From Ruminococcaceae bacterium UBA7135 (GTDB lineage Bacteria; Bacillota; Clostridia; Oscillospirales; Ruminococcaceae): 5,739 nucleotides of DNA. The DNA is taken from the NCBI GenBank assembly GCA_002492075.1, contig DKXD01000079.1:1-5739 (forward strand), read 5' to 3'. A program made the position numbers and the translations under genes. Below the pieces are notes generated by a model, which worked only from the letters and a program-made list of their open reading frames with translations, searched no databases and was not told the origin of the DNA. Positions 1 through 5,547 of the stretch are shown here, one piece after another (the first letter of the stretch is position 1; every line of letters begins with the position of its first letter).

Positions 1-39
1 GGGAAACAAAACAGGGAAATAAGAAAGTGTGTGCTTAAA

Positions 40-498
40 ATGGAAAATGATTATTCTGAACTTTGGGACGATTATTCGGGCGAGTTTAACAAAAAGCTGG
101 TGTACGACTGCGGCGGTGACTGGAAAAAGCTCGACCCCGACGAACAGGAGATAGCAGCGCTTTGGAAGCTTATCGTTGATACGAACAACGGCGGCTTCGA
201 GCAGTTCTTCACAAATTGGGGCTACGAATGTTATTGGTACGCTATGCGCGGTATTCAGAGAATGGGGTATCGGGAGCTTCTGGAGCTGCTTCACGGAACT
301 TATCTGGACGTTTTCGACAAGTTCCGCGAGGACGAGCGTCTTACATATTATTCGGATATTTTTGAATATCTTACGGACGAGGACGAGAAGATACTTATGG
401 AAACGAACACGGCGTTCTGGGAGACATACGGAGACGAACTCGCGAAGAGGGCGTACAAGTTCTATAATGACGAATTGAAAAAAACTATCGGAGGTTAA
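40..498 (+). CDS. DMP19/DUF4375-like acidic protein, first of a tandem pair
   Basis: Small soluble protein of 152 residues with no signal peptide or membrane segment. The family call rests on the block EIAALWKLIVDTNNGGFEQFF (residues about 37-57), which matches the NGGFxQFF signature I associate with DMP19/DUF4375 proteins. DMP19 of Neisseria is described as a DNA-mimic that binds a transcription factor. Whether this protein mimics DNA is not shown, but it is strongly acidic (about 34 Asp/Glu against 17 Lys/Arg by my count). After the signature comes NWGYECYWYAMRGI (59-72), where many relatives have a different, Ser/Gly-containing stretch. I chose ATG at 40 because it aligns with the start of the neighbouring paralogue (MENDYSELW against MEEYSELW). 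An in-frame GTG at 31 would add three residues. No strong ribosome site is visible: AGGGAAA at 13-19 is weak and far. The promoter presumably lies left of the window. Confidence 0.75.
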   Translation: MENDYSELWDDYSGEFNKKLVYDCGGDWKKLDPDEQEIAALWKLIVDTNNGGFEQFFTNWGYECYWYAMRGIQRMGYRELLELLHGTYLDVFDKFREDERLTYYSDIFEYLTDEDEKILMETNTAFWETYGDELAKRAYKFYNDELKKTIGG

Positions 499-499
499 T

Positions 500-940
500 A
501 TGGAAGAATACAGCGAGCTTTGGAATGATTTTGCCTATAAGTACAACGATAAGCTTGAAAGAGGCTGCGGCGGCGATTGGGGCAAGCTGAATGAGACCGA
601 ACAGGAGATAGCCGCGCTCTGGAAGCTGGGCGCTGACTTGTTCAACGAGGGCTTTCTTGAGTTCTTCGTGAATTGGGGCTACGACTGCTATACCTACGCC
701 ATGCGCGGAATAGAGCGAGTTGGATGCATAAAGCTGTACAAGCTTCTCGACAAGGCGTATAAAAAGGTATTCGAAAAGTTCCAAGACGATAATAGCATAA
801 CGTCCTATGAAGATATTCTGCCGCAGCTTACCGAGCGCGACGAGGAAATTCTCGAGGACGTTTTCGAGAAGTTTGACGAGGAGTACGGCGAGGAGCTCTG
901 CGAGGCGGCTTATAAATTCTACGGCTGCAAAGCCGATTGA
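500..940 (+). CDS. DMP19/DUF4375-like acidic protein, second of a tandem pair
   Basis: A 146-residue paralogue of the preceding gene: about 78 identical positions over roughly 144 aligned (near 54 percent), collinear along almost the whole length. Shared landmarks are YSELW (4-8), CGGDW (23-27), EQEIAALWKL (34-43), the signature region NEGFLEFF (49-56, so the first Gly of NGGF is Glu here), NWGYDCYTYAMRGI (58-71) and AYKFY near the C-terminus. It is again acidic (about 35 Asp/Glu against 18 Lys/Arg) and has no export or membrane signal. The start is secure: GGAGG at 490-494 sits five bases before ATG at 500, and only one base separates it from the upstream stop, so the pair is probably co-transcribed and translated together. 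The stop is 17 nt before speE. Function unknown; a regulatory or protein-binding role is only an inference from the family. Confidence 0.75.
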   Translation: MEEYSELWNDFAYKYNDKLERGCGGDWGKLNETEQEIAALWKLGADLFNEGFLEFFVNWGYDCYTYAMRGIERVGCIKLYKLLDKAYKKVFEKFQDDNSITSYEDILPQLTERDEEILEDVFEKFDEEYGEELCEAAYKFYGCKAD

Positions 941-943
941 TCA

Positions 944-950
944 AAGGCGG
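944..950 (+). promoter_or_regulatory. Ribosome binding site fixing the speE start
   Basis: AAGGCGG lies seven bases before ATG 958. The reading frame is open further upstream (a TTG at 937 inside the end of the previous gene), but this site, together with the family's usual N-terminus MELWFTE, supports 958 as the true start. Confidence 0.65.
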
Positions 951-957
951 TTCAAAT

Positions 958-1809
958 ATGGAATTGTGGTTCACGGAAAATCATACCGAAAGCGTGCGGT
1001 TTTCCATTAAGATAAAAAGGCATTTGGTATCAGAACAGAGCGAGTTTCAGAAAATAGATATACTCGACAGCGAGGAGCTTGGACGAATACTCGTTTTAGA
1101 CGGCTTTTTAATGCTGACTGAAAAGGACGAGTACATCTATCACGAGATGATAACGCACATTCCGATGTCGGTGAATCCCGATATAAAGCGCGTGCTTGTT
1201 ATCGGCGGCGGCGACGGCGGCGCGGTGCGCGAGCTTTGCCGTTTTAAGAGCGTTGAGCATATCGACCTTGTGGAGATAGACAAGCGCGTTGTGGAACTAT
1301 GCCGCGAGTATCTCCCGTTTACGGCGGGCAGTCTTGACGACAGCAGGGTGCATATTCACTATGAGGACGGCTTGAAATTCGTTCGCCGCGCCGAAAACGA
1401 ATACGACCTCATAATCGTGGACAGCACAGACCCGTTCGGACCGGGCGAGGGCTTGTTTACCAAAGAGTTTTACGGGAACTGTTATAAGGCGCTGAACGAT
1501 GCGGGAATACTTGTAAATCAGCACGAAAGCACGTTCTACGCTGAGTATGCAAACGCGATGAAACGCGCTCACGAGCGGATAAAGAGCTTTTTCCCGATAG
1601 CGCTTGTGTATCAGGTGCATATCCCGACTTATCCGAGCGGGCAGTGGCTGTTTGGGTTCGCGTCAAAGAAATTCCACCCCGTGGACGATCAGAACGCGGA
1701 TTGGTGGCTTTCTCAAGGACTAAAGACGAAATACTACAATCGTTTTGTGCACAGCGGCTGCTTTGCGCTTCCGAACAATGTTCGGGATGTGCTGGCGGGG
1801 CGCGTGTAA
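958..1809 (+). CDS. speE: Spermidine synthase (polyamine aminopropyltransferase)
   Basis: Cytosolic enzyme that transfers the aminopropyl group of decarboxylated S-adenosylmethionine to putrescine, giving spermidine and methylthioadenosine. The 283 residues are close to the usual SpeE length. An N-terminal beta domain starts MELWFTENHTESVRFS and contains LGRILVLDG (41-49) and the YHEM motif (61-64). The Rossmann methyltransferase-like core has GGGDGG (83-88), VEID (105-108, Glu106 expected to hold the ribose), YEDG (135-138, Asp137 near adenine), and DSTDPFGPGEG (155-165), where Asp155 and Asp158 correspond to the catalytic and amine-binding acids. NQHES (187-191) and IPTYPSGQW (222-230) complete the substrate pocket. 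All key residues I know of are present, so it looks functional. The acceptor (putrescine, agmatine or other) cannot be fixed from sequence alone. It lies 17 nt after the DMP19-like pair and 18 nt before a membrane gene, so it sits inside a probable operon. No speD is in view to supply its donor. Confidence 0.95.
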   Translation: MELWFTENHTESVRFSIKIKRHLVSEQSEFQKIDILDSEELGRILVLDGFLMLTEKDEYIYHEMITHIPMSVNPDIKRVLVIGGGDGGAVRELCRFKSVEHIDLVEIDKRVVELCREYLPFTAGSLDDSRVHIHYEDGLKFVRRAENEYDLIIVDSTDPFGPGEGLFTKEFYGNCYKALNDAGILVNQHESTFYAEYANAMKRAHERIKSFFPIALVYQVHIPTYPSGQWLFGFASKKFHPVDDQNADWWLSQGLKTKYYNRFVHSGCFALPNNVRDVLAGRV

Positions 1810-1827
1810 TATTGGGGGAAAATTGTA

Positions 1828-2493
1828 ATGAATAGAAAAACCGTTTTCGCGTTTGTTTTCATCCTGATTTTAGCGCTGTTCATGCTTGCTGTGGGAGTTG
1901 TGGCAGTGTTCAAAAACAACTCTGTGCCGATCAATAGTGCGGATAAGGGCGATATAGCCGAGTTTACTCCCGCTTTCGCCACGGAAACGCTTACGTTAAA
2001 ACACTCGGTAAACCTTATTCCCATCGGCAAAGACCACTATTATCTCATGATGACGGTAAACAGCGATGCAGATGCCGATATAGTGCCGTTCCTTGTAAGA
2101 GCAAAGCCCTCTTATATTGAGAAGAGCTTTCCCAGCGGCATATCGGTAAATGCTCCCAAGGAGATAAAGGGCAAGGTAACGCGGCTGAATTCCAAGGCAA
2201 CATCGGAAGTAAGGGAGCTGAATTCAAGGCTTCTTTCAGAGGGCTTGATAACGTCGGACGGGCAGTTGAATACATATTATTATATAGACTTGCGGTACAA
2301 AGAGTTCGGCGTGTATCGTATTTTTTGCGGCGCGGGGCTTGCCGTACTGATCGTTTTTGGATTTTTGGGCGGCAGAAGCGGAGCTTTGGGAAAAGGCGGC
2401 AGCAAGCCGCTGATCGGTATTTTCTTTGTTTTAACGCTTGGTCTGGCATTTCTGATGCTTTATGTGTTGAGCGTGGGCGGATCGCTTATCTGA
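1828..2493 (+). CDS. Membrane protein of unknown function, three predicted helices
   Basis: I do not recognise this 221-residue protein with confidence. A hydrophobic segment at about 5-28 follows a short positive N-terminus (RK), consistent with a signal anchor. Residues about 29-161 form a polar domain likely outside the membrane, with NLIPIGKDHYYLMM (62-75) and a nearby VRAKPSY (90-96). A hydrophobic segment at 162-181, a short basic loop (Arg183, Lys189, Lys193), and a last segment at about 194-216 follow. The positive-inside rule gives N-terminus in, domain out, loop in, C-terminus out. A few gut-Firmicute DUF families have a comparable single-anchor plus paired-helix layout, but I cannot name one firmly. 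The start is supported by GGGGG at 1814-1818, nine bases before ATG. It lies 18 nt after speE and 14 nt before the next membrane gene, suggesting co-transcription. Any role in polyamine transport is unsupported. Confidence 0.7.
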   Translation: MNRKTVFAFVFILILALFMLAVGVVAVFKNNSVPINSADKGDIAEFTPAFATETLTLKHSVNLIPIGKDHYYLMMTVNSDADADIVPFLVRAKPSYIEKSFPSGISVNAPKEIKGKVTRLNSKATSEVRELNSRLLSEGLITSDGQLNTYYYIDLRYKEFGVYRIFCGAGLAVLIVFGFLGGRSGALGKGGSKPLIGIFFVLTLGLAFLMLYVLSVGGSLI

Positions 2494-2507
2494 AAAGGAG
2501 GAAAAAA

Positions 2508-2819
2508 ATGGATGATGAAGAACGCGCGGAGCGTATAAAACTCGTAAAAATGACGGGCGTGGCGGTAGCGGTGATATTGACGGTTCTGTCGGCGTGTCTG
2601 ATATTTTTGGGAACATCGATATCGGAACCGGGCGAGAATCGGTTCACGCTTCTGATGATATCGGCGGGCGCGGGTATTTTAGCCGCGGTATCGGTGGTTA
2701 TGACGTTTTTGAGAATAGAGAAAATAAAGTCGCGCAAGTCTTTGGTGATCGGCGGGGCGTGTATTATGGTTTCGGTAGCGGCAATGCTTGTGTTGGCGCT
2801 GGTGTCGCTGCTGACTTAA
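2508..2819 (+). CDS. Small three-helix membrane protein, unknown function
   Basis: A 103-residue protein dominated by three hydrophobic segments at about 15-36, 45-68 and 77-101. The N-terminal tail MDDEERAERIKLVK is highly charged. The loop between the first two helices (SISEPGENR) is short and polar, and the second loop (RIEKIKSRKS) is strongly basic, so that loop is likely cytoplasmic together with the N-terminus. I recognise no family motif. The start is clear: AAGGAGG at 2495-2501 sits six bases before ATG 2508, which is preferred over any upstream start that would run into the previous gene. It begins 14 nt after the preceding membrane gene, so the two may act together at the membrane, which is inference from spacing. 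It is the last gene before a stem-loop and an apparent new promoter, and may end the speE transcription unit. Confidence 0.7.
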   Translation: MDDEERAERIKLVKMTGVAVAVILTVLSACLIFLGTSISEPGENRFTLLMISAGAGILAAVSVVMTFLRIEKIKSRKSLVIGGACIMVSVAAMLVLALVSLLT

Positions 2820-2827
2820 TGGCAGTT

Positions 2828-2852
2828 TTTTCCCGCCGCAGACGGGGGAAAA
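2828..2852 (+). other. Intergenic stem-loop, possible weak terminator
   Basis: TTTTCCC (2828-2834), a bulged G, then CCG (2836-2838) pair across a CAGA loop with CGG (2843-2845) and GGGAAAA (2846-2852), giving ten base pairs. It starts eight bases after the upstream stop, where a terminator would be expected. However, no T-tract follows (the next bases are CAAGAAATAAG), and the A/T arm runs opposite to the A-stem-T pattern of classic bidirectional terminators. It may be a poor terminator, a transcript-end stabiliser, or incidental. Confidence 0.4.
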
Positions 2853-2873
2853 CAAGAAATAAGAAACATTTTA

Positions 2874-2902
2874 TTGGCAAACAATATTTTCGAATTTATA
2901 TT
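2874..2902 (+). promoter_or_regulatory. Sigma-70/SigA-type promoter before the dehydrogenase gene
   Basis: TTGGCA at 2874-2879 matches five of six bases of the -35 consensus. TATATT at 2897-2902 matches five of six of the -10 consensus, with an exact 17-nt spacer in an AT-rich stretch. It follows the stem-loop and precedes the dehydrogenase gene, so that gene may have its own transcription unit separate from speE. Caveat: the predicted start near 2909 would fall at the edge of the AAGGAG ribosome site (2908-2913), leaving a leader of only about 12 nt. Confidence 0.5.
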
Positions 2903-2920
2903 TAATTAAGGAGTAAAATT

Positions 2921-4126
2921 ATGGCACACAGAGCATTGATAATAGGGGCGGGCGGTGTAGCGAGCGTAGTTATCGCAAAATGCTGTCAAAACAGCGAGGT
3001 TTTCGGGGAGATAATGATAGCGAGCCGCACAAAATCAAAGTGCGACGCTATCAAGGAACGTTTGCAGCCGACCACAAAAACAGTGATCTCCACGGCGGCG
3101 GTGGACGCGGACAACGTTCCCGAGCTTGTGGCTCTCATTAAGGAGTATAAGCCCGAAATAGTTGTAAATGTTGCGCTTCCGTATCAGGACCTGCATATTA
3201 TGGACGCGTGCCTTGAATGTAAGGTGGACTATCTCGATACCGCGAACTACGAACCCGAGGACACCGCGAAATTCGAGTATTCGTGGCAGTGGGCATATCG
3301 CGAGCGTTTCGAGAAGGCGGGAATAACCGCCGTTCTCGGCTGCGGGTTCGACCCGGGCGTTACGGGAGTGTTCAGCGCGTACGCTCAAAAGCACGAGTTC
3401 GACGAGATAAATTATATTGACATTCTGGACTGCAACGGTGGTGACCACGGCTATCCGTTCGCAACCAATTTCAATCCCGAGATAAATATCCGTGAGGTAT
3501 CGGCGAAAGGTTCTTACATTGAGGACGGCAAGTGGGTGGAAACCGAGCCTATGGAGATAAAGCGCGTTTACAACTTCAAGGGCGTGGGCGAAAAGGATAT
3601 GTATTTGCTCCACCACGAGGAATTGGAGAGCCTTGCGCTCAACATCAAGGGTATCAAGCGCATAAGGTTCTTTATGACGTTCGGGCAGAGCTATCTTACT
3701 CACTTGAAGTGTCTGGAGAACGTTGGAATGACGAGCATTGAGCCAATAATGTACGAGGGCAGGGAGATAGTGCCCTTGCAGTTCCTGAAAGCGGTTCTCC
3801 CCGACCCCGCGTCTCTCGGTCCGAGAACCAAGGGCAAGACGAACATCGGCTGCATTTTCCAAGGCAAAAAGGACGGCAAGCCGAAAAACTATTACCTCTA
3901 CAACATCTGCGATCATCAGGAGTGCTACAAGGAGGTAGGCTCTCAGGCTATTTCGTACACCACGGGCGTTCCCGCTATGATTGGCGCGGCAATGGTGCTC
4001 ACCGGCAAGTGGAAAAAGCCCGGCGTGTTCAATGTTGAGGAGTTCGACCCCGATCCCTTTATGGAGAACCTCAATAAATGGGGCTTGCCGTGGGAGGAAG
4101 AGCACGACCCCGTGCTTGTTGACTGA
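2921..4126 (+). CDS. Carboxynorspermidine/carboxyspermidine dehydrogenase, saccharopine dehydrogenase family
   Basis: Cytosolic NAD(P)H-dependent enzyme that condenses L-aspartate semialdehyde with a diamine (putrescine or diaminopropane; in some relatives agmatine) and reduces the imine to a carboxylated triamine, which a separate decarboxylase turns into spermidine, norspermidine or an aminopropylagmatine. Its 401 residues fit the family. Visible landmarks are the Rossmann motif IIGAGGVAS (7-15), ASRTKSKCD (34-42) at the expected cofactor-phosphate site, GCGFDPGV (140-147), NGGDHG (172-177), ATNFNPEINIREV (181-193), LKAVLPDP (289-296), QGKKDGK (314-320), the C-terminal block QAISYTTGVPA (342-352) and DPDPF (376-380). 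These match my recollection of Vibrio carboxynorspermidine dehydrogenase along the full length, rather than a true lysine-pathway saccharopine dehydrogenase. AAGGAG at 2908-2913 supports the start. No NspC-type decarboxylase lies in the window. The exact amine substrate remains undecided. Confidence 0.9.
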   Translation: MAHRALIIGAGGVASVVIAKCCQNSEVFGEIMIASRTKSKCDAIKERLQPTTKTVISTAAVDADNVPELVALIKEYKPEIVVNVALPYQDLHIMDACLECKVDYLDTANYEPEDTAKFEYSWQWAYRERFEKAGITAVLGCGFDPGVTGVFSAYAQKHEFDEINYIDILDCNGGDHGYPFATNFNPEINIREVSAKGSYIEDGKWVETEPMEIKRVYNFKGVGEKDMYLLHHEELESLALNIKGIKRIRFFMTFGQSYLTHLKCLENVGMTSIEPIMYEGREIVPLQFLKAVLPDPASLGPRTKGKTNIGCIFQGKKDGKPKNYYLYNICDHQECYKEVGSQAISYTTGVPAMIGAAMVLTGKWKKPGVFNVEEFDPDPFMENLNKWGLPWEEEHDPVLVD

Positions 4127-4569
4127 TGTACAGCGATAGTTTTGCGGTCAGGGCGGTGCTTATCGCGTCCGCGTTGTTGGCGGTCTGGCTGCTGATAAGA
4201 AGTATATTCGGCTTATGCGCCGCAGCGAGGTTTTTGACCGACAGCAAGAAAGGGCGGCTGTTAAGAATAAAAGCGGTCGTTAAGCGAAGCAGCCCAACGC
4301 GAAGCCGTAACTCGCACGGCTCCGCGCGAGCCGTCGCCGAGTATCCGATAGGTGAGAAAAAGATCGTCGGACGAATGCTTTGCTCAAGCACCGAACGTTT
4401 GACGGAGGGTCAGACGGTAACGGTTCTTGTAAGCGAACGAAAGAGCGGTTTTTTCATTGTTGACGAGCGGCAGATCAAGGGCGCTGTGTTTGCTTATGCG
4501 GTAATGTGTTTTGTCTTTTTGGTGATCGCCTCGTTTCTGAGCTTTGTGGCGGTAATGAATTGCCTTTGA
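4126..4569 (+). CDS. Small two-helix membrane protein, DUF3592-like layout
   Basis: A 147-residue protein with a membrane segment at about 8-32, a polar, probably beta-rich middle at about 35-117, and a second membrane segment at about 119-145. The middle runs LLRIKAVVKRSS (45-56), then AVAEYPIGEKKIVGR (69-83), then LTEGQTVTVLVSERKSGFFIVDE (92-114). This resembles the DUF3592 pattern of a hydrophobic helix, a strand-rich domain ending in 'G..V.V.Y.P....', and another helix, but the match is by layout and is tentative. The insert TRSRNSHGSARA (58-69) is basic and low in complexity. Its ATG shares one base with the dehydrogenase stop (TGATG), and no good ribosome site sits at the right distance, so translation probably depends on ribosomes finishing the upstream gene. 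Function unknown; the coupling suggests co-expression with the dehydrogenase. Confidence 0.7.
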   Translation: MYSDSFAVRAVLIASALLAVWLLIRSIFGLCAAARFLTDSKKGRLLRIKAVVKRSSPTRSRNSHGSARAVAEYPIGEKKIVGRMLCSSTERLTEGQTVTVLVSERKSGFFIVDERQIKGAVFAYAVMCFVFLVIASFLSFVAVMNCL

Positions 4570-4706
4570 GCTTTAATCAACAGGGGAAAGTGTGAGTATT
4601 TAACTTTAGCAGTATCTCCTTTATGGAGAGTTCCAACAAGCGGGATTCTTCGTGGGAAGATAATCAAGGTCGCGTTTTTTGAAAAAATATGAAGGAGAAA
4701 CATATT
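4570..4706 (+). promoter_or_regulatory. Structured leader with possible ribosome-site sequestration
   Basis: This non-coding stretch before the SRPBCC gene holds several stems. TCTCC (4615-4619) and GGAGA (4625-4629) form a small hairpin with a TTTAT loop. The same left arm, read as TCTCCTTTAT (4615-4624), can instead pair with ATGAAGGAGA (4689-4698), which contains the ribosome site AAGGAG at 4692-4697: ten pairs with one G-U wobble. These two pairings exclude each other, as in translational switches. A terminator-like hairpin lies between them (4640-4680). AAAGT (4587-4591) and ACTTT (4603-4607) could form a further weak stem. I match it to no known riboswitch class and see no convincing promoter inside it. 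Confidence 0.4.
4640..4680 (+). terminator. Terminator-like hairpin with T-run
   Basis: GATTCTTC (4644-4651) pairs with GAAG (4656-4659) and AATC (4662-4665) across a GTGG loop, with a two-base bulge. An outer GCG/CGC clamp (4640-4642 with 4671-4673) and one G precede six T (4675-4680). It could end the dehydrogenase/membrane-protein transcript, or act as an attenuator because it lies only 12 bases before the next ribosome site. The internal loop (AAGGT side) makes the outer clamp uncertain, which lowers confidence. Confidence 0.4.
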
Positions 4707-5129
4707 ATGCCGATTTCCAAAATAAAAGCCGTGTTTTCAAACGATATTCAAGAGGTGTGGAACATTGTCGCTTGCCCTCAAAACTACGCGGCTTGGCGCA
4801 GCGATCTAAGCAAGACCGAGATATTGGACGACAATCGCTTTGTTGAATACACAAAGGACGGTTATGCGACAACATTTACGATAACGCTGACCGAGCCGTT
4901 AAAACGCTGGGAATTTGATATGGAAAACGGCAATATGCGCGGTCATTGGACGGGCGTTTTCAGTCAAAAAGGTAACGAGACCGAAGTGGAATTCACGGAA
5001 GAAGTAACGGCGAAGAAGCTTTTTATGAAACCGTTTGTAAAAGCCTATTTGAAGAAACAGCAAACCGCGTTTATTACGGATCTGAAAAAGGCTTTGTCGG
5101 ACAGTTTTTCATTTGGAGGTACAAAATGA
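4707..5129 (+). CDS. SRPBCC (START/polyketide-cyclase-like) fold protein
   Basis: A 140-residue cytosolic protein with the sequence rhythm of the SRPBCC ligand-binding fold. A first strand (SKIKAVFSND, 4-13) is followed by the helix IQEVWNIVACPQNYAAWRSDL (14-34), with the typical 'VW..V..P.NY..W' pattern. Alternating strands follow (FVEYTKDGYATTFTITLTEP, 45-64; RWEFDMENGNMRGHWTGVFSQK, 67-88; TEVEFTEEVTAKK, 92-104), and a long C-terminal helix (about 107-132, FMKPFVKAYLKKQQTAFITDLKKAL) would cover the cavity. Length and order fit the family. Such proteins bind small hydrophobic or lipid ligands, and the ligand here cannot be told. ATG 4707 is chosen because AAGGAG (4692-4697) lies nine bases upstream; an ATG at 4689 overlaps that site and is unlikely. 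The end overlaps the next gene by four bases (ATGA), so the two are probably translated together. Confidence 0.8.
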   Translation: MPISKIKAVFSNDIQEVWNIVACPQNYAAWRSDLSKTEILDDNRFVEYTKDGYATTFTITLTEPLKRWEFDMENGNMRGHWTGVFSQKGNETEVEFTEEVTAKKLFMKPFVKAYLKKQQTAFITDLKKALSDSFSFGGTK

Positions 5130-5518
5130 CGGAACAGGAATTTAAAACAAAGGCGACCGAGCTTGTAAAAGTTATCATAAATAATATTGCCGATAAAAAA
5201 TATGACGAGCTTGCGGCTGTTGCTCAAATACATTCTTCTTGGGTAGAATCGGGGCAAACGCAGGAGCAGGCGTTTTTGGAGTTCGGAAAATGGCTTGACG
5301 AACAGCTTGCTATGTGGGCGGAGGAGGAGGAAAAGGAGTTCGTTATCGACCGTTTTGACGAAGCCTGTCTGGGTGATATTGAATTGGAGGAGGATAACAC
5401 TTCTTTCACTACTTATAACCCCACTAATTCCGGCGAGGAGTTGGATTTTTGGTTTGAAATAGATTTTAAGGTTGAAGAAAACGGGCCAATAACGGCATCG
5501 TTTAATGTGAATTTTTAA
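5126..5518 (+). CDS. Acidic conserved-looking hypothetical protein
   Basis: I do not recognise this 130-residue protein with certainty. The first half is probably helical (MTEQEFKTKATELVKVIINN, 1-20, then KYDELAAVAQIHSSW, 25-39, and TQEQAFLEFGKWLDEQLAMW, 45-64). A run of acidic residues (EEEEKE, 66-71) and a strand-rich second half follow (EFVIDRFDEACLG, 71-83; ELDFWFEIDFKVEENG, 105-120; PITASFNVNF, 121-130). No export or membrane signal and no enzyme motif are visible. The helical half followed by strands recalls small NTF2-like proteins, but I cannot support that. The start is firm: GGAGGT at 5115-5120 precedes ATG, and the four-base overlap with the SRPBCC gene suggests a coupled pair, possibly partners. 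Net charge is strongly negative. Confidence 0.7.
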   Translation: MTEQEFKTKATELVKVIINNIADKKYDELAAVAQIHSSWVESGQTQEQAFLEFGKWLDEQLAMWAEEEEKEFVIDRFDEACLGDIELEEDNTSFTTYNPTNSGEELDFWFEIDFKVEENGPITASFNVNF

Positions 5519-5547
5519 AACACGCGCGGCGGTAAGGAGAGTTTTCA

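Noticed and set aside
937..957. Upstream TTG start that would lengthen SpeE by seven residues
   Set aside because: It overlaps the end of the previous gene and has no suitable ribosome site, whereas ATG 958 has AAGGCGG at the right distance and matches the usual SpeE N-terminus.
2184..2229. Near-identical direct repeat, GCTGAATTCCAAGG (2184-2197) and GCTGAATTCAAGG (2217-2229)
   Set aside because: It lies in frame within the membrane protein and encodes LNSK and LNSR eleven residues apart. There are only two copies, best explained by protein sequence rather than a DNA element.
2325..2507. Upstream extension of the small three-helix protein frame to 2325
   Set aside because: It would overlap the previous gene in another frame. 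ATG 2508 has a perfect AAGGAGG site six bases upstream.
3035..4105. Long open frame of 356 codons on the minus strand
   Set aside because: It lies entirely antisense to the dehydrogenase, whose + strand frame has clear family motifs. It shows no recognisable domain, and open antisense frames of this sort arise from the codon bias of the real gene.
4494..4703. Minus-strand 69-codon frame across the leader
   Set aside because: No ribosome site or family is apparent, and it overlaps both a coding end and the structured leader.
5519..5547. Possible terminator between the acidic protein and the TIGR04076 gene
   Set aside because: The 29 bases contain only a GC-rich CGCGCGGCGG patch with no matching arm and no T-run after it.
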